From the NCBI RefSeq assembly GCF_032854445.1, contig NC_088299.1:13323608-13387607 (forward strand): a stretch of 64,000 bases of DNA. The letters are read 5' to 3'. This document shows positions 11,801 through 21,708 of the stretch, piece by piece; the stretch's first letter is position 1; the number at the start of each line of letters is the position of its first letter. A program made the position numbers and the translations under genes. This stretch comes from Liolophura sinensis (Eukaryota; Mollusca; Polyplacophora; Chitonida; Chitonidae). The notes under the pieces were generated by a model, which did not search any database, was not told the origin of the DNA, and saw only the letters and a list, made by a program, of their open reading frames with translations.

Positions 11801-14800
11801 TTCCATTACACTTAATTTACTGTTAAGAGAAAAATGTAGAAAAATGATGAAAATCCTGCTTGGAAGCTTCATGAAATGACCTTTTCAAATGATTGCACAC
11901 AGTACTTCACCCAAAGTTTACCTTTTTTTCACATTTTGCATAATTCAGTCAGAAGTCACAGAATCGTTCACAATGAATGACCACGTAAAGAGATTTTCAT
12001 GAAGTCCGATTAATTTCTTATCAGAAAAATTCTGTTTCTGAAAGTGAATTTTTACAGACCAAAGTTTAGGTGAAACATGGTACTTTAATGCAGTAAAATG
12101 TTTAAATTATAAATTGGGCTTCATAGAGTACATTAATAGCTCCAGCTGGCCAAGTGGTTTTACTTGGTTTCCTCCCACATAATGCTGGCCATCATCTCAT
12201 ACAGGAGAAATATTCTTTAGTACAGCGTAAAAAACAAATCAAATTAGTATGTAAGTATAGCTCCAGTTCAAATGCATGTAACTCAATCTCCAAATGACAT
12301 GAGATCACTACCACGTAACATACCCTGATACTGCATGGTGTAACAAAACATGAAGTGGTTTAAAAGAATTAATGGCATAAATAAACTAGTAGCCAGACTG
12401 AAGTACAAACCTTTCACTCCCAACTTCAGCAGTGCCTGGTACTGATCGTATCTCGTCTGTTTGGCTGGATCTTTACTGAATGGCTTGTACTGAGAGGATG
12501 TGGCTGCAGGAGTCTGTTTTATGGGTGGATTTTCTGATGATGTTGATGATGACGCAGCAAGGTTGGCAGGCTTGTCCTCAGTGGCTCTGGAAAATCTGGA
12601 CACTTTCTCAGCTATAGGAGTACCCTTTTGTTGTTGTTCATGTTGTGGAGGAGCTTTCACAGCTGGAAGAGATAGACAAAAGAGGGGAAAGGGTTAACAA
12701 ATCATATTTAAAATAAGTGACACCTATGTGACCATAGCTCCCAAGATCCGGATACAGAATTACAGTAACTAAGTTGTACAATTTGCCTGTTTGTGAGACT
12801 CCGACTGATCTTACAAATGTGTTTTGAGTTGTGTTTAGAAGGCAGGGTAATATCCTATGGGCAAGAAAAATTTCATGACTTTCCCATCACTATCCACGAC
12901 CAAAGAGACTTCACAAGCAACTGATTTCTGTGACCGTTTCCTGTGACTGCTCAACACCTTAACTTGGTTTACATGACCTGGTGACTCCATCAGAGAATGT
13001 ATCGCCAGCTCACCAAACACCAAGTCAAACAGAATTAATTATAAATTCGCTCATTTTCAAGTATTGAATTGGAACTTGAATAAAACTTTATAAAAACATT
13101 CTATGCCTTTCTAGTTCTAAAATTCTGTGACTTTTCCATGCCATTCAGCCTACATTATCTTTTTTCCAGGCCTGGATTTACAATTCTCAAAATCCAAGAC
13201 TTTCTATGTTTTCCATGACCTGTACAAACTTTGGGTATGGCTGGGTTTGCCTGGATTTGAAGGCCATCTTGAGGCAGAGTTTTGCGCATATTTTTGGTGG
13301 TATGGACTTTCAACCCCAAATCTCCTACATGAAGATTTCTTTTGATTTTAATATAGTCTAGAAATCAACCAAACTCAACAAAATTTTCCTTCAGCGTAGT
13401 GTTCTCCCAGTAGATCCGCCTTGACCAAAAGGGTTCCCTTGAAACCAATCCCAGTGTGTTCAGTTTTGAATATAAGTCAGGTGGTTTATCAGATGTTTGG
13501 TGTGCCATAGGTAGCAGTGGACTCTTCTTAGCTTCTATTACTCATTAGTTCACACTGATTGCTGTTTTGTAAGTGAAATGTTCTACAGAATGGTGTTAAC
13601 AGAAATAAAATTAATTCCTTGTACAAGAACAGTAAGAACTTAATTCTCTCAGAAGTGTCTAATCTTATAAAACACTTTCTAGCCAGATGACAAAAAAATA
13701 CACCAAATGCCAGCATTTTGATTCAAGTCATCATGAGCATGGTACAGCTTACACCACACCTCCTGCTGACAATGGACTTACCCATGAGAGGTACTTCTCC
13801 TAATAACAACCCCCTGGACAATGAGTTTAGACTCTTCCTATCTGGAACTGGTGTTGGCACAGACGTTGAAGGAACCAGTGGCTGTCTCTCAATGTGGATG
13901 GGTCTATAGTTGGGAGGTATGCGAGGGGGTGGGAACACCTTATTGGGTACAAGCTGCTTTGAGGATAGCTGAAAACCTTCCAGGATTCGTGAAATGTTCG
14001 ACACATTATGTCCAGGAAGGGCTGAAAAACAGTTTAATTATGGTAAGATTATCAGACACAGGATTTTAGTGTAGCATGAACTTTCTGTCAAAACAGTGCT
14101 TCACAAGATTAGTTTGTCAAAGGTTATAAATTGCAAAACCCTGCAATCTACATATACCCATGACCTAGTAAAAGTAGGATTATACAGAATTCCTGCATTA
14201 ATTCACTCAAGAACTCTTAATTAAATCTTCAAAACGTATATATTTCTACTTATGCAGCTTGGAATGTATAAATGTAAGTCACAATATACAACTGTACTCA
14301 AGAAAACCACCGCTTAATACCAGATCATATAACCACCATGAATGGCCTAAAGTTTCATCAACCAATGACTGTTTGAATGTTACACTCGTGAATATTGTTG
14401 TATGAACATAGGGGCAGTAACTCCCAGCTGGTATGACTACCGAGTTGTCTCCCTTTAGGAGCAGTCCAACCAAATCGGTCATCCTCTTCATCACCTCCCA
14501 AAGTCTGGTGATAGTTAGAGAGGTGATCTACAGTGTACACATCGTCATCATCTTCTTCCAAAGCTCCAACACCAAATGCCTACAAAGAACATCAAATTCA
14601 GCTGTTGTTTTCTACATTCATGTGTGTTTCGAATGTGATGCAAACAGTCAATAAATAACAACATAGCAACAAGGATCAAAACTTTTCCATACAACTACTG
14701 ACGAAAAAAAAACATTTTCTGACCTCTCTGAGACGTAGACACCTATTCAGCATCTATCAGTAAATTATATTACATACATTCTGAAAAAAAATTCAACCTG

Positions 14801-17800
14801 TCAAAAGCAACCTGTTCACACTGGAAAAAGATGCAACACTAGAAACAAGAGCTTTCATTCTCATCCTAGTTACCTGCCCTTTGATGCCTCTCTTGCCGCT
14901 TCTGGTCAGCTTTGCCTCTGTTTCAAATAAATTCAAGTGTCCTGATTGGAGGGCTGCTTTAGGGTTAAGACCAGAGTAGCCAATCCCATGATAGTTGTCT
15001 TTGGGAGTGAAATCTATGGGAGTGGTGTCTTTGGGGGCAAAGGTCAAATTCTTCACATAGTCTGCTCCACTCTCAGATAACTAGAAGAAAAACAATGAAG
15101 AAAACACATTGCATGTTTAAAAATTTGTAGTTTGAAGATTATCTGAGTTCTGTATTTTATCTAAATTTCATCCATGACCAAACTACTCAGGAGGATATCT
15201 TACTGGAAAGTATCAACACCAAAAGTATTGTTCGAAAAGTGTGATAAATTTCCTAAAATTTATTACGCGGGTTGCATTATAGCTTTTTCAAACTTCAGAA
15301 TTATTTTCACATTATAAACAGTAAAGAGAAATAAAAGTCTAATAAATTCAAATATGATATTTACTGCAAGGAAAATATTTTGAGCTACTCCAGGTAATTA
15401 CAGAAAATTTGACTTAATTTGCGAATATGGATTTTTTTTTGCCCAAAATCTCTGTTACAGCCTTTTTAAATCCCCAATGAAATAGGCAAGTACACACTTT
15501 AGAGGTGTTCATTAACCACCATATGCATGATGCTCATGTGCATTGATTTACACATGATTTCCTTATTTTATAGTTATTCCATATTTAATCTTGTGAAAAA
15601 GTTAACTTTGTCACACTTTGGTTGAACTCTGAACCAAAATCTTACTCAATCTATTTCCACAGATAAATTAATGCGGCAAAGCATTGGTTACCATGGAAAC
15701 AATTCACTTATAAGTTTTTGATTACCTCAGAGTCACTGCCTGACGGAGGAAGAGCGCACCCATACACCTTAGCACCGGTGTCTGCAACAAAGTTAGGTGG
15801 TGTACTGTTTGTATTAAAACGCAAGCACGCTCAATGTTAGAAGCGGGAATATCGCAAAAATCAAAAATACTAAACTCATTCTTTTAAACATCTTACCAGG
15901 TATATAGCATATGCAACAGAATGTAATATCTGAAAAGATCTCTACTTATTTGTGGAGGTACTGATTATTAAAGTGGTCAAAAAGCCAACTTTAACACTTT
16001 TTAACATTAAATATAACATAAAATGTAAAGTTCAACTCTCCTGTGTAACAAATTTTACACCATGTTAACTTGACTTTGTAACTTTTAATAGATTTCACAG
16101 AACACCAGACATTTTCTTTCTCAATGTGGTAGCTGATATTGGTTGACACATCGATTACAATATATGAACACTACTATCACATACCTTTCTGTTTTATCTT
16201 TTTCTTCTGACGAGGACCTATTCCCTGGCCATCTCTCCACCCCATCTTCCTCAGCAGTCGCACTCCAATTGGGGTTCTGGAAAATTGGAGAAATGAGTTA
16301 CACTGAGGGACTACAAATATAGACTCATTTACACCGCTGAAGTAAAAAGGTTCAAATGTCAATTTAAAGATGGTTAGAATATCAATCTTTAGGCTACAAA
16401 CATGTAGAACATTAAGACAGCTGAAACATAAACTTTTGGACCAAAAACAAGAAACCATTTAAATCATTAAAGTAAGATGGTTAAACATCCGACCTTCTGG
16501 CTACAATTATGAAATCATTTAAACCACTATTTTACTGTGGGGCTCTCATCTCTGTCTTGTATCACATGACTGTACAAAGAGGGGCTGTTAGACTTTCACA
16601 CAGGTGAGGTGAGCAAAATTAGACCCGCTGAAAGACCCACATTAAGACTGGCTGGAAGCACACCAACACAACACACCACTGATTATACCAGCGCTTACAC
16701 GTCAGGTACGATGAGCTCAGTCAATAGCCAATCACCAGGGATCACAGAGGGGCGACTTGAACCTGCAATCACCCGTTTCCGGGACGCGTCCGTAGAAACA
16801 AAACTGTCAGTGGTCGTGAAAGTTCGTGGAGCTATACCATGTTCACCCAAGTCCTACAATGACATGGATATCACAAAACTGACATTTCTTTGTTCAGAAA
16901 TAAATTGGTGGGCAAACACAGTAATTCAAATAACTATGTACTGCCATGTACACTTTTGTTATGAACCATATTCATTTGTTCACACATTTGTTATCTTTCG
17001 CTCGAGTGTAATGCCTTGATAAATGATTAAACTTTAATTCTAGTAAGAGTCCAGGAAAACGTCAATTCAATCATAACCCTTTAAAAGGTAAATCACTAAA
17101 GCAGACCTACTTAGAAGAAATCTATTATTCAACAAAACAGCAATTATCAATGAGCCTTCCATGCATTTATGAATAACATGCGATGTGAATAAACAGCACA
17201 CAAATCAGTAGACAAGGGGAAGAGACATATTCATAAGCATCCTCCAGCAAAAAAAGCACCTGCAACATCATAATTTTGTCAAAAACTTAAAGGTTTTATA
17301 TTTTGATCCAAATTGGATTTTTTCACAGTATGATATTTTATTGTGGACAAACAAGACTACATTTGCATCCAAAATCATCAAAATGTGAAGTAAAAGGGGC
17401 AATACCTCCTCATCCATATAATCTTCTGGGCGCTGCCTGGAACTCTCTGCCCTCTGTGACTTTGACGACGAGAACGTGGAAGGGGTCCATCCTACAACCA
17501 ATGCAACACATTCAACTCATTCTCATTTGCAATTGTCATTTGAACTTTTTGAACATGTACAGTTTCTGATGCACAAATTTATGTAATGCCAGCATAATTC
17601 ATTCTTGACCTGTTTTACAAACACGACTTTTTACTTCTACACAACAACAACTTTTTTAATCTTACCAAGATTTCAGCTTATCTTACAACTAAAATCCAGT
17701 TAATCAAAAAGCAGACAAGAGACAGTCAAATTTCATCAAAACTGTGCGATTATAATAAACACGAAATTGCTCCATCCATTAACAATTATATTACGTAAGG

Positions 17801-20031
17801 GTCCTATATTGCCTGGTAAATTTACTTGTTTATTTGATTGGTGTTTTACGCAGTGCGCAAGAGTATTTCACTTATACGACAGCAGCCAGCACTATGGTGG
17901 GAAGAAACTGGGCTCTGCATCAGAAAGACCATTTCTGAAGTGTTCCTCTGTTTTCACTACCCTTACATGTATGACTGCTGTCACAGTGAAACATTCTTGG
18001 ATAAAACACAAATCAGTCAATAAATAAACGGTAGCATATACCACAGAGGGTAGTGCTTACCTTCCTTAGAGCCAGCAGTGTTAAAATAGCCAGCTGAAAA
18101 CCCCCCAGTGAAAGCTCCATGAAATCGAGTCCTCCCTCGGCTGTCTTTTGCAGGTAAATCTTCAACCTGAATTTTCTTTCGTCTTGGTTCATCTGTGAAC
18201 AAACAAAATCAAATAGGAAAGGTTATGAACAATCAAAATCTCTTATCTGCTTCCTCAACTTCATGTTTCATGTTATGTGTCATTTGATGTCATGGTAATT
18301 TTCAAACAGCTTACCTACCAACCATCAGACATCAAAAACTGATATCATGAACTATGGTTACATGGATTAGTGAAGTAATGTGGTTTTTAGGGGAGATTTG
18401 CTGAGCCCCATTCTACATTAACGTTAAGGGATACCTCACTTAAGGATACATGAAACCCTTTTTTTTTAATTTTTTTTAAAACTGACTACATGATGTGACC
18501 TCATATAATAAAAGTAGCCTCTCAGCTTTCTTGTTGTGGAGTAAACATGGTTTTCAACTATAGATTTCCGGGGCCAAGGCAGTCCTGAAATCCGGAGCTG
18601 TATGTGTGTTAAGTGATAAGGCGACTTTAGAGAGCATCACATGCGCAGTGAGGAGTGCGGTTTTCACACACTTCGCAGTGTAATAATATCTGCCAATTCA
18701 ACAAGTGGCAGTCAACAGACAGCTTTTGTATAATGATTGCGATTACAATTACTTGTCCGGTAGTTTTAAATATGCTTAAGTATTTCAACAAACTCCACAA
18801 AACTGTTTAAAGGGACATGCCTCCAAGAGAAATTCTGATTTTTTAAATTAATTCAGCTAAATTCAAAAATGGGTTGTATCTGACTCCTAACTAAGCCTAT
18901 ACTTTCCCAAAACTTAAGAGAATTATAAGGGAAAATCCGTCACTATCTAAACTGTTCACACAACAAGATGACATGCAAATGAGGCAGCGAAAAGATTCCC
19001 ACAATGCAATGTTCACTATTGGATCGCACATGTAAACAATAGGATAGACTGAAAGTGAATTAAAAGTCTAGTAAACCAAATATGATCTTCCTTTCTATCA
19101 ATAATGTTTTATAAGGTGTTCGTAAATCCCAACAATCTGTATGGCAGAACTGAAGCTACATGGTATACCCCACAATTACAACACAATACTTGTCTGACAT
19201 TTCAAGTTTGCTGAACATCTTCCATCGTCTAGCCAAAAGAGGAGGTAACTTACTAAAAAAAATCAGGCTTTCTAAATACAGCGACTTGGTTGGAGAGAGA
19301 AACCCCAGATAAAAGTGAACATTTGATTCTTAATTCAGGGTCAAATATGTGTCAGTAGACATCTAAAAGTCTCAACTTCATGTAGATGACGTTTTAAATG
19401 TTCGATGTCGGCGGTATGTCCCTTAACGCATACATTATAGCAGTGGAAGATGTAATATTTCTAACTCATCTGACGACAGTTTATTGCTGGGGTGGACTGA
19501 GGATGAAGTAGAATCAGACGGGTAAGTAGTGGAAACACTACTTCAAGCAATAGAACGAAAACGTAAAAGCAATCATGCGTCCATGATGAACACAGCTTTA
19601 GACTTAGAGAGTGTGTTTGTGAGTTTCTGAATTTCGGGACAAGTTCCTCAGAATCATTTGTACACTGTGAAAAGCGGTTTCATTAATTAACTGACCTAAT
19701 CCCCTCTATTACGTGACCAAAACAGCAATCCAAACTACTACTCCCCAACCGATGCTCTTCCCTTAATATTTTAATCACGGCAACATTAAATCATCTCATT
19801 TTCACCATAACATTAACCTAATCATACAGCACCCAGTTTTCGATACAAATTGTCGAAACTACTATGCTTTTCGTAAAGAAATAAAATTACGCTAGCAACG
19901 CTGAACAGAAATAACTCTGTTAAATGTACTGCTTGCATATTTTTTTATAACAAATCACCTTTGTCTGGAATGTCAAAAGCAGTTCCGATAACTACAAACG
20001 AATCGTCGTCGTCTGAATCGGATGCCGCCAT
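5092..20031 (-). CDS. GPATCH1: G patch domain-containing protein 1, complete, 18 coding exons
   Basis: GPATCH1 is a nuclear G-patch protein of the spliceosome; G-patch proteins activate DEAH helicases, and DHX35 is its reported partner. Exons in gene order: 20031-19959, 18192-18061, 17491-17406, 16853-16699, 16276-16185, 15781-15726, 15080-14874, 14579-14441, 14021-13782, 12662-12411, 10969-10791, 10650-10523, 9269-9124, 8384-8146, 7784-7640, 7163-6957, 5813-5695, 5247-5092. These join in phase to 2751 nt, 916 aa (human about 931). The start is [10 protein letters not shown]. The [16 protein letters not shown] block is in exon 2, the G-patch ([16 protein letters not shown], residues about 156-170) in exon 5, YGCALPP in exon 6, [16 protein letters not shown] in exon 7, and [17 protein letters not shown] in exon 12. 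[11 protein letters not shown] in exon 15 precedes an Arg/Lys/Ser-rich tail ending SQILHR. The exon 9-10 join (PLMG to AVKAPP) lacks a helical stretch I recall from the vertebrate protein. Either the lineage lacks it or I missed a phase 1-1 exon. Confidence 0.95.
5265..5352 (-). repeat. Truncated SINE family A tail in GPATCH1 intron 17
   Basis: The stretch contains the family tail with TTATTTGATTGG, a diverged ACTCAAGAATAT block and GGCCAGCATTATGGTGG. It lacks the tRNA-like head. It lies just upstream (gene sense) of the last GPATCH1 exon. Confidence 0.75.
5353..6956. other. GPATCH1 introns 16 and 17, little structure
   Basis: Apart from exon 5695-5813 and the SINE fragment, these introns show no coding similarity and no clear repeat array. 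Short plus-strand open frames at 5385-5633, 5954-6190 and 6250-6483 have no recognisable motif. Confidence 0.45.
8755..9090. repeat. Dispersed repeat family B copy with a TA microsatellite
   Basis: This segment shares blocks with 41190-41500: an ATGACGATRARGAGTCAT block, a TATCATGCCRAAGAC block and a CACATTATA block in the same order. Fragments also occur near 29985, 38600 and 39335. It is a SINE-like dispersed family in GPATCH1 intron 13. A run of TA/AT dinucleotides at about 8816-8873 interrupts it. Open frames across it on both strands are composites with no coding value. Confidence 0.65.
8816..8873. repeat. (AT)n microsatellite
   Basis: Nearly 60 bp of alternating T and A with one C interruption. 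It can fold on itself and is likely length-polymorphic. Confidence 0.95.
9370..9583. mobile_element. MITE-like family E, most complete copy
   Basis: The left end reads CCCTAATTCCTCAAAC and the right end, reverse-complemented, reads TAATTCTTCAACCTTTG, so the termini are imperfect inverted repeats of about 20 bp. Related pieces lie at 60263-60400 and, inverted, at about 43990-44100. The right half is at 35100-35220, with a scrap near 23370-23425. A non-autonomous DNA transposon family is inferred; no transposase is seen. Confidence 0.55.
9591..9670. repeat. Dispersed 80-bp repeat, copy 1
   Basis: It matches 12779-12857 over about 80 bp with scattered differences, including TGATCTTACAAATGTGT and TGTGTTTAGAAGG. 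Copy 1 is in GPATCH1 intron 12, copy 2 in intron 9. The family is not recognised. Confidence 0.7.
9880..10142 (+). mobile_element. Degenerate tRNA-headed SINE
   Basis: A B-box-like GGGTTCAAACCTGACC lies near 9917. About 150 bp later comes a tail resembling the reverse of family A (CTCTGGTTTCCTCTACTC, then AATCAAATAAATAG). It sits in GPATCH1 intron 12. It is old and diverged, so its limits are approximate. Confidence 0.5.
10971..12410. other. GPATCH1 intron 10
   Basis: The only recognisable content is a SINE-tail relic at about 12150-12245, with GGTTTCCTCCCACATAATGC and a tail-like AACAAATCAAATTAG. The rest is unique AT-rich sequence. Confidence 0.5.
12779..13023. repeat. Dispersed repeat copy 2 with adjoining 62-codon open frame
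   Basis: Positions 12779-12857 match the repeat at 9591-9670. Directly beyond, an open frame on the minus strand (13023 to 12835) translates to a normal-looking, non-repetitive peptide rich in Ser, Lys and Val. I do not recognise it. It could be a scrap of a transposon or chance. It cannot be placed in GPATCH1, although it lies in one of its introns. Confidence 0.4.
17826..17918 (-). repeat. Truncated SINE family A copy in GPATCH1 intron 2
   Basis: It contains TTTATTTGATTGGTGTTTTA, GAGTATTTCACTTATACGAC and GCACTATGGTGGGAAGAAAC, matching the tail half of the full-length copy at 37578-37845. The tRNA-like head is absent. Confidence 0.8.
18807..19426. mobile_element. Possible TTAA-flanked non-autonomous DNA element
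   Basis: TTAA at 18807-18810 is followed by AGGGACATGCC. At the other end GGTATGTCCC is followed by TTAA at 19423-19426. The ends are thus short inverted repeats (GGGACATRCC) next to a TTAA target, as in piggyBac-like or Kolobok-like elements. The 620 bp between them has no coding frame. It lies in GPATCH1 intron 1. The assignment rests on short ends only. Confidence 0.4.
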
Positions 20032-20334
20032 CTTGACAGTCTGAGGTCAAATTTTACACCCCGGCATTAATCCCTTTAAAAAATTATAAAATAAATTATC
20101 AATCTATACTGTACTATTGAAAACTCAAAACAGTGAAAAAATAAAATGGCCAATGGAAAGTAAGGTATGCAAAAGTTCCGAGCACCTTGCTTTGGAGTGC
20201 GCAAGTCAATCCAGCCTTGAGAGCAGCCAGCCCAATAAAGTGGAACGTATAACAATAGGTGTTGCGGAATCACTGGTAATGTGACCACTGTGCTAACAAC
20301 GATTGTCCACAGGTGTGTGGAATGACTTTCGAAA
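20032..20334. promoter_or_regulatory. Bidirectional promoter, GPATCH1 / SOCS6
   Basis: Only 303 bp separate the two divergent start codons, so both core promoters and 5'UTRs must lie here unless upstream non-coding exons exist. A CCAAT motif occurs near 20149 (GGCCAATGG) and a second weaker one near 20229. No convincing TATA box is seen. Shared regulation is inferred from spacing. Confidence 0.6.
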
Positions 20335-21708
20335 ATGATGAAGAAAGGCTTCTTCAAAGAACTGCGATTACCTGTGTCTCAAAGGTTGCGTGGTCAGCGA
20401 TCAAAATCGGATGTGGACAACCCAAATGATGGAGATGGAGCTGCACCGCTCGCGTCTGGGAAAAGTCGTATGTGTAAAGTATCTCACATCAATGGTGACT
20501 CATTAGTGGAAGATGAACACTATACTGAGTGTGGTATGCCAGTCGAAGGCGAAATGCATTCCAAGAAAAAAGACAGGAAGGGTTTCTTTCACACCTTAAA
20601 GAAAAAATTGTCCACTCCCTTATCGAAAAAGACTCCATCATCAGAGTTGGACCCACACTGTTCTGAAGAAACACAGAGTTGTGGGTCTCCGTTCAGATTT
20701 GGGTCGAAAAGGTCCAAAAGTCGTCAGAAACAGTCTTGTGCTTTCTATGGTAAATCCAAACTGAAAAGCAAATCTTCGCAAAGCATAGAATACTCAGGGT
20801 TTAGTACTCCTGTGTGTCCCCAAATGAAATCTCAGTCAAACACGGAGCTTGATGTGCATGTTCATTCATTTAGCGGTCTCCATGAACAAGGCCGCACAGT
20901 GCTATCCACAGTGAGTAAAAGTCATCGTAAACAAGGCTGTGAAGAGGGCAGTAAACAAGATTCCTGTGACAAAGGGGACACAGATAGTGGACAGGAAACC
21001 CCTGACAGTTCGCGGAGCTCTCCATCGCTTGATAGTGGCGAGTATACACAACAACCAGCAACTCTTAACCCAAATTTTAGCCCGCGACTTTGCAGTTTTT
21101 CTGATGAATTCTGTGCTGAGGGAAAACACAAGGTAGATGGACATGTTGAGTGCTACGGAATGACACCAGAACAAATGTTTGAACATATGAAAGACGGACA
21201 GAAAGTGTGGAGCCTCACACAAGAATTATTTAAATTATCCAAATTTGGATGGTACTGGGGTCCCATAACACGTGTAGAAGCAGAAGAAAAATTAGCCAAT
21301 CAACCGGATGGTGCTTTCCTTGTTCGGGACAGCTCTGATGAGCGTTACCTGTTGAGTTTAAGTTTTCGTTCGTATGGCAGAACCTTACATACTCGCATAG
21401 AGCACTGTAACGGGATGTTCAGTTTCTATGCACAGCCCGACACAGAAGGCTACCCATCTATTGTTGACTTAATAGAGCATTCTATGAGTGATTCTCAGAC
21501 AGGTGTGTTCTGTTATTCAAGGTCAAGGTCACCGGGAGCGCCATCTTTTCCTGTCCGTCTGACAAAGCCTGTGTCACGTTTTACTCAAGTGCGATCACTG
21601 CAATATTTGTGTCGATTTGTTATCCGCCAGTACACAAGATTTGATCACATTCAACAGTTGCCTTTACCTAACAAAATAATAGGCTGGATAGAAGAAAATC
21701 AATACTAA
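20335..21708 (+). CDS. SOCS6: Suppressor of cytokine signalling 6/7-type protein
   Basis: SOCS6/7 proteins are adaptors whose SH2 domain binds phosphotyrosine on receptors and whose SOCS box recruits elongin B/C and cullin 5 for ubiquitination. Seen: one uninterrupted frame of 457 codons. The N-terminal half is basic and Ser-rich (start MMKKGFF). The SH2 domain starts at W306 (WYWGPITRVEAEEKLAN) with FLVRDSS carrying the phosphate-binding Arg331. SH2 motifs RTLHTRIEH and IVDLIEHSM follow. The C-terminal SOCS box (about 419-457) has SLQYLCRFVIRQYTR and LPLPNKI. The SH2-SOCS part is close to vertebrate SOCS6, while the N-terminus is shorter and diverged (human about 535 aa). The second Met (20338) may be the real start, since MKK matches the vertebrate N-terminus. 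SOCS7 shares the architecture, so the 6-versus-7 choice is inference. GPATCH1 diverges from it across 303 bp. Confidence 0.93.
   Translation: MMKKGFFKELRLPVSQRLRGQRSKSDVDNPNDGDGAAPLASGKSRMCKVSHINGDSLVEDEHYTECGMPVEGEMHSKKKDRKGFFHTLKKKLSTPLSKKTPSSELDPHCSEETQSCGSPFRFGSKRSKSRQKQSCAFYGKSKLKSKSSQSIEYSGFSTPVCPQMKSQSNTELDVHVHSFSGLHEQGRTVLSTVSKSHRKQGCEEGSKQDSCDKGDTDSGQETPDSSRSSPSLDSGEYTQQPATLNPNFSPRLCSFSDEFCAEGKHKVDGHVECYGMTPEQMFEHMKDGQKVWSLTQELFKLSKFGWYWGPITRVEAEEKLANQPDGAFLVRDSSDERYLLSLSFRSYGRTLHTRIEHCNGMFSFYAQPDTEGYPSIVDLIEHSMSDSQTGVFCYSRSRSPGAPSFPVRLTKPVSRFTQVRSLQYLCRFVIRQYTRFDHIQQLPLPNKIIGWIEENQY

Noticed and set aside
16609-17019. 136-codon plus-strand open frame
   Set aside because: It is antisense to GPATCH1 exon 4, whose minus-strand translation ([18 protein letters not shown]) matches the family and joins in phase.
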